From the NCBI GenBank assembly GCA_949130485.1, contig OX422198.1:3707262-3771261 (forward strand): a stretch of 64,000 nt of DNA, read 5' to 3'. The position numbers and the translations under genes are program-made. A model generated the notes under the pieces. The model did not search any database. It was not told the origin of the DNA and saw only the letters and a list, made by a program, of their open reading frames with translations. This document shows, in pieces, positions 54,401-64,000 of this stretch (position 1 is the stretch's first letter; every line of letters begins with the position of its first letter). This DNA comes from Agelas oroides (taxonomy: Eukaryota; Porifera; Demospongiae; Agelasida; Agelasidae).

Positions 54401-56340
54401 CACTATATTATCATCTAATGTAGCACCACACACACACCTGGTCACTCCATTGTACTTTGTCTCCCGGTACCAAGTTGGACAAGGCTGCTCCTGTACAACA
54501 ATTGATCTCCCTCTCTGACTGTCATCTAGTGTCTTAGCATCCTTAGTTGCTGGGTGTAGTTCACTACCCCAACACGAGCTGATCATGAACACAATCACTA
54601 TGCACTCATACGTTGCCATCTTTATTCTTCAGCAAGTGCACAGCTGCTGCACACAGGATTAACAATGAAATGTATACTGCTGTAAGGTTCACTGTATCTG
54701 TGCACAAACCACTAATAACAATATAAGGTTAGCATACTATTGACCAAGCAATGAATTTCCCTGAACTCTAAAACCACAATGGTAGCAACAAAAAGATAAA
54801 CAGACGGGGGATGTTATTCTAATCCTTAAATGGTAATTGGATTTATACCTGGATATAGCTAGCAAACCCACTTACAGATGATTGGAAACTCCCTGAAAGA
54901 GCAGTGTTTTTGAGCGTACCAAAAAACAACAACAAAAAAACAACAACAACAACAACAAAAATACCAGTAACTCATCTAGCTGTAACTGCCCCATCCATTA
55001 GCTACTAATGTCCCACTCACTTAATCTTAACTACCCTAGACCCACACTCAATTTGTGTGCAGAAAACCCCACACCTAAAGGAGTAATGATGTGTCAGCTG
55101 GTGATGGTGCCCCCTCCCCCCCCCCCCACTCAACACAACAACTTCGATATTCTTTACTTGCCATACCACTGAAAGTGATGAAAATTGTGGGTGCACTACT
55201 GCAATGTGAGAGCCTGGATGCAAAACATGTGGACAAACATAGGTTGAGTGTGGTGCACGTCAATCCTCTACAATGCCTCAATGATTTTCCCTACCATGCA
55301 TACCTCAGATAACATAGCTGTAGTTTGCTTATACTTTCAGTACAGGCAAGATGCATCACAGTGATTGCATGAGCTTCAATGTGTTGCATAAACGTGTCAT
55401 AAGGCATTTGATGTGGATGTAGTAGCTATTGCTATTTGGTTCCTCTATCAGGTGAGGCTGGAGGATGACATGCAACAACGTATGCAACTAGAACGATTTA
55501 GCTATGCACACCTACACACATAGTTTCGATAGCATAGGACTAAATACATATACTAATTTATAGCTGCACACACTTTAGCAGCATAAAAGGTATTGCATAA
55601 GTATTATTAAGTTTTCACGTGCAAGGTTTGATCTGTGATAATGTGGTTATGCCAAAATCTGTATCTTGTACCAAAGATAGCTGAAGCAAGACCGTGGAGG
55701 TTTCGTGGACAAACACTCACATTAGGACCATTACCTGAATGGTACTGACAAAGACTGTCTGTCAATCTGCTTGATGTAATTATTCTTGATTTGTATACCA
55801 TTACAAATATAGCAGCATGCAGTGTGGCTGTCAGGAGCTACCTCCTTTCCTACAGCATGCATCATTTCTATTACTGGAGCTTCTCTTTCTAAATTTTCGC
55901 TTGCAGTGACTACGATCACTCTGCATTATTATTACATTATTGATGACCTTAATTGTTTTCTTCTTTGCATGCTATTCCGTTCTTTAAAACGAACTTTGTT
56001 TAGGGCAAGACACACACAGGGCAAAGAAGGCAATGAGGATGATTGTCCTTGTGATGATCACAGTGTCGACACTGCATGCTGCCATATTTGTAATGGTGAT
56101 AAGCATACTTAATAAATCCAGAATGGTGTTGATCCATCAATTGTACAGACAGTAGTTCATACAAAAGCCTACCACGATTACAGTCTGTTGGCTAGCATCA
56201 TAAAACACTGCATCATCCTCTATAATGGAGTGTCACACCCCCACACCTTGTGACTTCATTATGCTCCCCTCTCTGATCATTCACGTAGTACAATCAGTCA
56301 TCTCATACATAACTTTGCTCCCCATATGTAGCTAGACAGT
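51430..56340. repeat. Tandem segmental duplication, unit B
   Basis: Matches unit A over its gene and flanks. It has extra sequence at about 51900-52490 also present in unit C and absent from A. It keeps the empty site (TA at 52581-52582) for the HIRAN element that interrupts unit C. Confidence 0.85.
52714..54619 (-). pseudogene. Multipass membrane protein paralogue, frameshifted
   Basis: Same structure as the intact copy (signal peptide, Cys-rich part, about ten helices). CATG is duplicated (CATGCATG, 53395-53402, against CATG in the other copies), a +4 change that shifts the frame at residue about 407, after LLLLYPM. The upstream part is open from 54619 to 53360 and the rest is open in another frame from about 53439 to 52714. 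Either it is a young pseudogene or there is a sequencing error; all other codons look intact. The 4-bp direct duplication would fit slippage or a transposon footprint. Confidence 0.85.
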
Positions 56341-56371
56341 ACTACACACAAGGACAAACAGTCTGAAGTTT

Positions 56372-56700
56372 TGTTGCTACACTACCCTTCAGCTGCCAGT
56401 AGAGATTCCCAACCTCCATAGGAGGACTAGACTTGTGTAGACACCTGTGGTATGTTGACAATAGATGACATGTTTGCAATAGATAACAACAATCAGATTC
56501 TGATACTTTGAATTAAGGATAAATGTTCGATATTTAATGTTCGATAGCTACCACACTGTCATCTGATCACGGTTATTTAATAACAAGTCCAGTTCTTCTC
56601 AGGAGGTTGAAGATCTAGTGCAGCAAAACTCAATAACTTGGAAACAACTGAAATTCACTTTAAAGTCCAAGTTCCCCACTTAGTCTAGTCCTGTGTTTAT
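56372..56700. pseudogene. Two fragments of a cyclin-Q exon
   Basis: 56372-56465 (minus) and 56583-56760 (plus) resemble the third recognised cyclin-Q exon (34961-35093) and its flanks. Shared words are acaccacaggtgtctacac, aagtctagtcctc and gtgtcatgtgcaca (the last from the intron). Because intron sequence is included, this is a genomic duplication and not a retrocopy. The two are in opposite orientation and do not keep an open frame. Confidence 0.75.
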
Positions 56701-58248
56701 TCATGTTGACATGTATGGTTTGACTGGCTTGTTTGGTGGTGGGTGTCATGTGCACAGCCATCTGCATGCATGGTAACAGATACTAGAGTACTATTTGTAC
56801 TATTGCACAATTACACTTGGCAAGGTTGAGGCTATTTAGAATCCAAGGTCAAACAAAAACAATTGCATTCTTCATTGTCCAAATCTCATTGTTGTGTCCT
56901 GCAGTGTCAGATTTGTTGAGTTACCTAAACTTGTAGGAATGTAGGAATCAGCATGGTGCAAAAAGCAGCTCAGAACATCTGAAACATAATTCTTGTCATC
57001 AAACATGTAAAGGAGACTATTCCAGTGTGAGCCAAGTCTGAGATAATACCCTATCTTCCAACAACAGATTTTTTAACTAGAGTACACCTTACTCATCTAA
57101 CTCAGACCAGTATATATAGTATCTCTTTCTCTTGGGGCATGTTCATAACATTTAGCCCGATGATTTTGTGGGGTTTTAAGCTTAAAAGTAAACAGTTTAG
57201 ATATTGTAAAGTTTCCTTTGAGCAACAATTATTGAGAGGCCCCACATCAAAATGTTGCTGCTTGCATCTTCAGGAACCATTTCAGAATCCCACCTCAAAG
57301 ATCCCAAGTGCTTACTGAATGTACAAGTGCTGGCCTCTTATGCAACTCAGACATTTTTGTAACCCCCACTACCATAAGTGTAGCTACATCTCACACAGAG
57401 AGAAGTTAGTTTAGAATGAGTAAGGGTGTTATGATGCTTGTTCAGAGCAACTTACACTAAAGGGAATATCGTTGTGGTAGGTTGTTGATGTTAGTCTCGA
57501 TGTGTAGACCATCACAAAGCAAGATAAAGTTTGAAGTAACTTGAAGCTTGCATGGTTGCAGTGAACTTCTTATTATTTTGACAAAACTGCCATACACCAA
57601 GTTTATGCTGTGCTAGATTCATTACAAATTAATGCTAAATTCTGCTTAATTGTTGTCATGACTACATGCTTACAAGAGAACATCAACACTAGTGTAATGT
57701 ATAAACAATTTTTGGCAGTAGCACGAGTAGAGCTGAGTCAAATGTGATATACAAACATGTTGTCATGAGGTAACTTGAAGCTACAAATATAATGGACAAT
57801 TTGCATAGCATTTCAGAGGTTGCTACACTTAATTGGTAAAACAGTATGCTTGCAATGTTCAATAGGCTATCACACTATGTACAGCAGCTTATGTTTAGCG
57901 ATCATTTTCGGGACTTTTCCTCTCTACACTTAAAGTCTTTGTTACTGCAAGAAGTGATTGGTGCATGCTAGGATTCACAACCTTGTCAGGAAGATCTTGA
58001 TTGTCACTTCTCTGAATGGGCAGCTGTCTTGTTGGAAGATCATGCCCACGTCAACTATAGCTAACTAAACCAACAGCTAGTGTGCAGGAGTGAGTGAAAG
58101 CAAAGGTGCACAGCACACACACACACAATGTGCATCAATGGTGGGATATGCTGTCAAGATCTAGATCATACCTTCATTATGTATTTCACATATCAGGAGA
58201 AATGGGGTGCATGAATCAGTAAAGAGAGTACAAAATATTGTGCAATTA

Positions 58249-58997
58249 CCGTAGTGTCCCGCTAATACGCCCCCCCCCCCCTCTTTTCCGCCAAAGTTCC
58301 TGCACAGGGTAGTTTGACTCGTTATAACGCCCCCCCGGTGAGCGTCTTCTGGAACATCAAAACTACACGTGCTTACTATACGTTGCAAGTGCGTTCAGTA
58401 AGACTATAGTAGTCGGTGAATCTTTTGTAAGTTTTGTGGCTTTTAGAAAAGGCGGTTAGATGTTCCAAGTTTTAAGCTGCTAGTTTAGCAAACAGGTTTA
58501 TCAGTCTATCAAGGTGTTTTTGTTTCCCTCTGAAGATGTACACGCACGGAACCACGAGTCCTTTCCCATCAACTTCAGAACGTCTTCTGTCACCATTGAC
58601 GATGCAAGTCATCTCGCTGCCACTCTTGTGCAAGAAATACCAGCAGACTCTGGAAATTTCCCGTGGTACATGACCGACAGTGTTGCCGTTCTTGAGGACA
58701 GCTACAGCGAAGTCGTCGTGAATGTTATTGACCTCGCGTTGAACTGGCAGCTCTTCTCCGATGTAGGGAGACCACGCAGCTTTGTAAACGTGATGTCCGC
58801 GAACAGTACTCTCGATCCTGAAAGTCGTCGCCATAGTTAGTTGATAGTGAAAGGCATTGATTTCATAGGGGGGGGGGGGGGGGGGGGGCTTATAGTCGAG
58901 ACTAATTGCATCCTCGAATATAAGCCCCCCCCCCCCCCCCCACTTTAGGCGGGATGTAGTGTACAAAATGGGGGGGCGTATTAACGGGACACTACGG
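58249..58997 (-). mobile_element. HIRAN-carrying TIR element, copy 2
   Basis: 749 bases, inverted relative to copy 1, with ends CCGTAGTGTCC and TA at 58247-58248 and 58998-58999. Unit B shows the same site with a single TA (52581-52582). Its poly-G/poly-C tracts are longer than in copy 1. The stretch between the C-run palindrome and the ATG differs from copy 1, while the rest is almost the same. Confidence 0.9.
58472..58834 (-). CDS. HIRAN-domain protein, copy 2
   Basis: 120 residues, identical to copy 1 except Arg for Gln in GHVP[Q/R]E. The upstream frame is also open but starts with proline and glycine runs from the poly-C tract, so I take the ATG shared with copy 1. It is intact, with the same HIRAN motifs. 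It lies downstream of the third membrane-gene copy on the same strand. Confidence 0.85.
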   Translation of the reverse strand: MATTFRIESTVRGHHVYKAAWSPYIGEELPVQREVNNIHDDFAVAVLKNGNTVGHVPREISRVCWYFLHKSGSEMTCIVNGDRRRSEVDGKGLVVPCVYIFRGKQKHLDRLINLFAKLAA

Positions 58998-59121
58998 TAG
59001 TAGGTAGACGCAATTTTTTTTGTCTGAAACATAGTAAAATATATCAAATAAATCAAGGATAACTGTAGTGTACGATATCAAAAGCAACAAAGGATGATTT
59101 AAATAATGTGCTCGCAGAGCT

Positions 59122-61034
59122 CTACATTGAACCATAGGGCACCAGGCTATTTACACCAGCCTGTGGTTGACAGTCACTTTGAGAATCCCCTTCACCACTT
59201 GAATTATTTGTTGCTGGAAGAAGTGGTTGGTACATGTCAGGATTTACAATCCTGTCAGGAAGATCGTCATTGTCACCTCTCTGAATGTGCTGGTACTGGT
59301 TTTCAGTTCTTGCTTGAAGGATTTTTTTAAGCCTTCTGCAACAAGCTCGAAACAGTGCCACTTGAGAGAGGATTTTGTACAAAATAAATGATATAAAGTA
59401 CAAGAAGGGAATCAACAGTATCACATACACTAACTGAATATATAAATGTACATGTGTTGTATGTGTATACATTATCAAGAAGGTTGATAAAGCCACTAAA
59501 GCAAATGCTAAACAGTCTATAATGTTGAAATAGTTATTCTTGTACGGACGAAAGAGAGCAAATAATAAAGAGATGACAACAGGAACTGGTACTGTTATCA
59601 GCCACCTAAAAGCACTTGGCTGTGCAATGAATCCTACCAATAGTACAACTCGAAACAATAAGTATAGTCCAGCAAAGTAGCGATAGTCACAAGTACCGTT
59701 TGTGCCATTCTTGTAACATCCCTGGAAGGCATCAGCAAATGTGTGCATAAATTGCCACCTTATTCTAGTGCAGTAGCCAAGACATCTCTGGAATGATCTC
59801 ATGGGGTACAAGAGGAGAAGTAACAGTGGAAATACAACAAACACTAGCAGGACACATAGTGCAAGCACAGCAAATGGAAGGTGTTGTTGGCTGAAGTATT
59901 CAATTGAAGCATCATAGTAGAGTACATCCGGACCAAATGTTTGGCCTGTGTTAGTGTATAGTGTACTAGTGTCCAGTAGTTTGTAAGATACTGTCAGAAG
60001 CTTTGAATAGGACAGCAGCAGGAAAGTAGCGAAAGTGTTGATTACAGAACCCTTGGGATTCCACCTCCTTCTGAATCGAGTGAAGCAAACATGGAATGGC
60101 CTCCACACACAAACCACCACCCTAACTCCACTGTCATACATCTCAACACAAACATAAATCACTAATGTCAGCAACAGTGGATAAACAGCAACAATATATT
60201 CCAGTGCTAGCACATGAAGTGTAGTCATGTCACTGCTGATACAAAACAAAGGAATAAAGTATTGAAAAAAATCTAAATTCCAGATCCCATAGAAAGTCAG
60301 TAATGCAAATTCAAAAAATTGAATTGCTGTTAAACGAGTGGCAGAGTAAACATATGTATAGGTATGAGGGCTTAAGAGTGTGCTTGCACATGTTATGAAC
60401 TGACAGAGAAACACAAAAGCATTCATTTCAGCAGAGGTCACATGAAGCTGGAAAATTATTACTAAGAAACATAAAATGGTTGCAGGAAACAAGGTAGCTG
60501 AAATATACACGAGCCACCCATATCGTTTGTCAAAGCACTCTACACACTGCCATTTGTAGGAGAGAACAGCAGGTCCTAAACCTTTTTGACATTGGCTGCA
60601 CAACAAACCAGTTCGGTTCAACCCGCTGCACATGAAGCTGTTTAGTTCAGAAGTGTCATTTGGGAGAGTGACAAAAAAAGTCTGAGCACCAACATGGTGG
60701 TTGCTGAATGGACATCCTCCTGCAACTGTTTCTTTGGTTGTGTCATTGTAACTTATACAGTAGCCAGCAAAAATGAGAGTCTCTTGGGTAGTGTAATTAC
60801 ACACTATATTATCATCTAATGTAGCACCACACACACACCTGGTCACTCTATTGTACTTTGTCTCCCGGTACCAAGTTGGACAAGGCTGCTCCTGTACAAT
60901 ACTTGATCTCCCTCTCTGACTGTCATCTAGCATTTTAGGCTTTTATTTTTAGCAGCCTTAGTTGCTGGGTGTAGCTCACTACCCCAACACGAGCTGATCA
61001 TGAACACAATCACTATGCACTCATACATTGCCAT
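59122..61034 (-). pseudogene. Multipass membrane protein paralogue with disrupted leader
   Basis: From 60933 to 59122 it is open and carries the same blocks as the intact copy: GLLCSQCQKGLGP, NPKGSVINTFATFLLLSYSKLL and FADAFQGCYKNGTNGT. The signal peptide start at 61034 is present (MAMYECIVIVFM...), but about 14 extra bases near 60931-60950 (a T-rich stretch on the plus strand) shift the frame and give a stop after about 32 codons. Translation from the internal Met at 60933 would lack a signal peptide. Likely a pseudogene unless splicing removes the insert. Confidence 0.8.
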
Positions 61035-62059
61035 CTTTATTCTTCAGCAAGTGCACAGCTGCTGCACACAGGATTAACAATGAAATGTATACTGCTTTAA
61101 GGTTCACTGTATCTGTGCACAAACCACTAATAACAATATAAGGTTGGCACACTATTGACCAAGCAATGAATTCCCCCAAAGTCTAAAACTACAATGAAAT
61201 TTATCTAGCAACAGAAAGATAAACAGACGGGGGTGGTTATTGTAATCCTTAAACGGTAATACCAGTAACTCTTCTAGCTGTAACTGCCCCATCCATTAGC
61301 TACTAATGGCCCACTCACTTAATGTTAACTACCCTAAACCCAGTGAGTTAATAATCTCACTGTTTTCAGCTCCACACTCAATTTGGGAAAACCCCACACC
61401 TAAAGGAGTAACGATGTGCTAGCCAGTGTTGGTGCTCCCCCATTTGACACAACAACTTCTTTACTCGCCATAGCACTGAAAGTGATGAAAATTGTGGATG
61501 CATGCACTGCTGCAAGCACTGAAAGATGAGAATGTGAGAGCCTGGATACAAAACTTGTGGACAGATTGGTTGGATGTGGGCATGTCAATCATTTAGAACA
61601 TCTGAATGATTTTCCCTACCATGCATACCTCAGATAACATAGCTGTAGTTTGCTTTCAGTACAGGCAAGATGCATCACAGTGATTGCATGAGCTTCAATG
61701 TGTTGCATAAACGTGTCATAAGGCATTTGATGTGGGTGTAGTAGCTATTGTTATTTGGTTCCTCTATCAGGTGAGGCTGGAGGATGACATGCAACAGGGC
61801 ATACAACTAGAACGATTTAGCTATGCACACCTACACACATAGTTTCGATAGTACAGGACAAAACACACATACTAATATATAGCTGCACACACTTTATTAG
61901 TGTAAAGTTATTGCATGAGCATTATTAATTTTAAAACTTCTGTTTTCACATGTGCAAGGTTTTTATCTGTGATAATGTGGTTATGCCAAAATCTGACCAT
62001 GCATGCTACGGCCATGGTATACAAGTAACAGCACAAGTATACTATGAACAAACCACCTT

Positions 62060-62925
62060 CTCTGGCTAGGGAGTTGGAAGAAGCATTTTTTTAGTATATG
62101 TATAGAGCAAGTTAATAGGTGGATGCATGATTGTACACAAGTCCATAGAATCGAGGATCGTGTAAACACTACAGTCACTATTAGTAACAGCATAGTTTTG
62201 AATGTGATTTGGGATTAATGGCACAAGTGAATGCCTGTTAATTGCATGAGGTGAAATGTACTTAAAGCAAGACCATTAGATTCTTTTTGCATGGGCATAT
62301 TATGAAGTCAGTTAGAGGAAATGTTCAAAATTGTGTTGTCAACAGTGTCGTTGTTGTGGACTAGCCCGTCAAACACGGCCCCACCAGACCTGTGTGAGCC
62401 CAGGCCACAAGTGAGTTTGCAGTTATTACCATCATAAAATGATATAGCTAATAGACTTTGTGCAATATCAGAGGAGTTTTTCTGGAAAATACCGGTAAAT
62501 TGGCATGCATAAATACTATAGTAGATTCTGGCCAGGAAGTTGATAGAAGCATTTTTTTCGGTATATGTATGGGGCAAATTGAAGTTAGAACATTTACTAG
62601 ACTTGTACTCATGCAGGTTGTCTATACTGAGAGAAGAAAGCTGGGCACTGAGTATGAGCTATAGACCTTCGCTAACATTTTGCTGAAACTATGATTAATG
62701 CATGCAATCTTGCAGAACATTGAAGACACAACATATTTCAAATGGCGATGTTCTTTCATTAATGGCTTGTCTGAGATTAATTGGAATCATGTATACAAGT
62801 TCATAGAATGAGGATCATGTAAACGCTTCTGTCACTATTAGTAACAGCATAGTTTTGAGTGTGATTTGAGATTAATGGCGCAAGTGAATACTTGTGAGTT
62901 GGTGGTTAATTAATGAGGTGAAATT
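62060..62925. repeat. Local duplication of ~130-bp and ~60-bp segments
   Basis: 62127-62260 and 62780-62925 share cactattagtaacagcatag and further sequence. 62080-62115 and 62540-62580 share gaagcatttttttcggtat-type words. No gene. Confidence 0.7.
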
Positions 62926-63291
62926 ATGCCATTCACAAATCTCCAGTTGTAAGAGAAGACATACTGTTCCTTGACAACTTCTGAGAAGATTCACTAAACA
63001 TGTTCAATTACTGAGCAAAAGGCTCCAGCTGGGGAGCCACAAGTTTGTAGATAATGTATGCAATCGCAGAGCAACTGGTGAAGGTTTCCCTGGTGTCTTC
63101 TTTCCACAGCAGAGAAACTTGGAGCCACACTTTTGCTTTTTTTTTTCCAAACACCTGGAAACAAAGGAGTGAGTTGAATATGGCAAGGATGAACTGGAAG
63201 GAGTGGAGGTTTCGTGGACTATGGGGATTCCAAACACTCACATTAGTCCAAAGAGGAACATTACCTGAATGGTATTGACAAAGACTGTCTG

Positions 63292-63600
63292 TTGATTTGC
63301 TTAGTCTGCATAGCTAAAATTATTCTGGATTTATTAAGCATATGTACTTATCACCTTCACAAATATGGCAGCATTAAAGAATGGAATAGCATGCAAATAC
63401 GAGTCCCAGGAAGAAAACAAGGCTCATCAATAAAAGTATCACACCAAGGTGGTAATATAGTCACTGCAAGCAAAGACATACAAAGAAAAGCTCCAGTAAT
63501 AGAAATGATGCATGCTGTAGGAAAGGAGGCAGCTCCTGACAGCCATCCATCAATTGTACAGATGTCTAACAATTGTGACATTGTATTGACTGGACAGTAG
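63292..63600 (+). other. Weakly conserved coding-like segment
   Basis: A plus frame contains NIVTASKDIQRKAPVIEMM and HAVGKEAAPDSH. The same words occur on the opposite strand in unit B near 55822-55919 (VVTASENLEREAPVIEMM, HAVGKEVAPDSH) and in shorter form in unit A near 47385-47440. Substitutions keep the reading frame, so an exon of an unknown gene may have been copied with the units. The frame starts from a non-ATG codon. Confidence 0.35.
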
Positions 63601-63837
63601 TTCATACAAAAGCCTACCATGATTATAGTCTGTTGGCTAGCATCATAAAACACTGCATCACCCTCTATAATCTAGCGTCACACCCCCACACCTCGTCACG
63701 TCATTATGCTCCCCTCTCTGAAGAACAAACATTTACGTAGTACAATCAGTCATCTCATACATAACTTTGCTCCCCATATGAAGCTAGACACAAGGATAAA
63801 CTGTGCTTTTCATCATTCATGAGTTGTACTTTTTTGT

Positions 63838-63975
63838 TTTTCAACTCACCAGCTGCCAGGAACATACATTAACAACACACAAAAACTGTCTCCCACCACA
63901 CATGCAGCCACTCCAACCATGAAAGAAAACAGATCATCTGCCTCACACTTTAACAGCACCAAATTTATAGTGAAA
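63838..63975 (-). pseudogene. Membrane-helix exon at the start of a further unit
   Basis: The minus strand encodes LLKCEADDLFSFMVGVAACVVGG-like sequence ending in a GTGAGTTG donor at about 63850. It is the same exon as the first part of 51060-51190 and 22745-22836. The window ends before its upstream partner exons can be seen. Confidence 0.5.
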
Positions 63976-64000
63976 GCAGGTACATTTTCTGTTTCATTAA

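Larger units (their letters stand above)
56975..63800. repeat. Tandem segmental duplication, unit C
   Basis: Matches unit B from its left edge through the membrane gene. It is interrupted by the HIRAN element (58249-58997) and, at its right end, by about 1.2 kb of local tandem duplication (about 62000-63240) before the unit tail resumes near 63250. After 63838 the sequence resembles 51060, which suggests the next unit starts here. Confidence 0.75.

Noticed and set aside
58835-59056. N-terminal extension of HIRAN copy 2 with Pro and Gly runs
   Set aside because: It is translated poly-C/poly-G and TIR-side sequence; copy 1 has a different upstream, and the ATG shared by both copies is the better start.
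1-64000. CRISPR arrays, operons, ribosome-binding sites or prophage
   Set aside because: Introns, satellites and metazoan domain types rule out a prokaryotic reading, and no spaced identical repeats of CRISPR type are present.

Overview
This is eukaryotic, almost certainly animal, DNA. Genes have GT-AG introns, the base composition is AT-rich, and domain architectures are typical of early-branching metazoans. They include tandem AIG1/GIMAP-like GTPases, a lysozyme-like plus VWA membrane protein, a tandem family of Cys-rich multipass membrane proteins, a HIRAN-only protein, and a 2A/PHD/DUF6570-type mobile-element protein. A demosponge is my best guess. That is inference from gene families and sequence texture, since no marker gene is present.

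Layout. 1-1.5 kb: no gene seen. 1.55-4.16 kb: a divergent pair of intronless AIG1-type GTPase genes sharing a short promoter; the left one carries two G domains with altered P-loops, the right one has a normal P-loop and a C-terminal CaaX box. 4.2-16 kb: no intact gene, but dense nested mobile elements, including a three-level nest at 10.3-12.3 kb, foldback elements rich in a TTTTCGGAC motif, and a 629-bp element with a 9-bp target duplication. 16.2-17.5 kb: a broken copy of the gene that follows. 17.6-18.3 kb: a retroelement relic. 18.3-18.7 kb: a foldback containing telomere-like repeats. 18.8-21.3 kb: a four-exon type I membrane protein gene whose exon phases all agree. 21.3-28 kb: repeats plus two minus-strand mobile-element-type ORFs, one with a 2A-like motif.

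28-36 kb: a cyclin-Q (CCNQ/FAM58) homologue with four recognisable coding exons; its first exon was not found. One intron contains a 758-bp terminal-inverted-repeat element that encodes a HIRAN protein. 36.3-37.5 kb: a minisatellite. 37.9-42.3 kb: a 4.4-kb element bounded by inverted repeats and containing a large internal inverted duplication. 43.0-43.6 kb: a short hAT-like element.

43.6-64 kb: a tandem segmental triplication. Each unit has one minus-strand multipass membrane gene. Only the first copy is intact; the second has a 4-bp duplication frameshift and the third an insertion in its leader region. Units are separated or interrupted by mobile elements, LINE and FLYWCH/MULE relics, duplicated cyclin-Q exon pieces, and a second, nearly identical HIRAN element. 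Unit 2 keeps the empty site for that insertion, showing TA target duplication. The window ends inside what looks like the start of a further unit.

The most interesting item is the small TA-flanked element carrying an intact HIRAN gene, present twice and almost unchanged.
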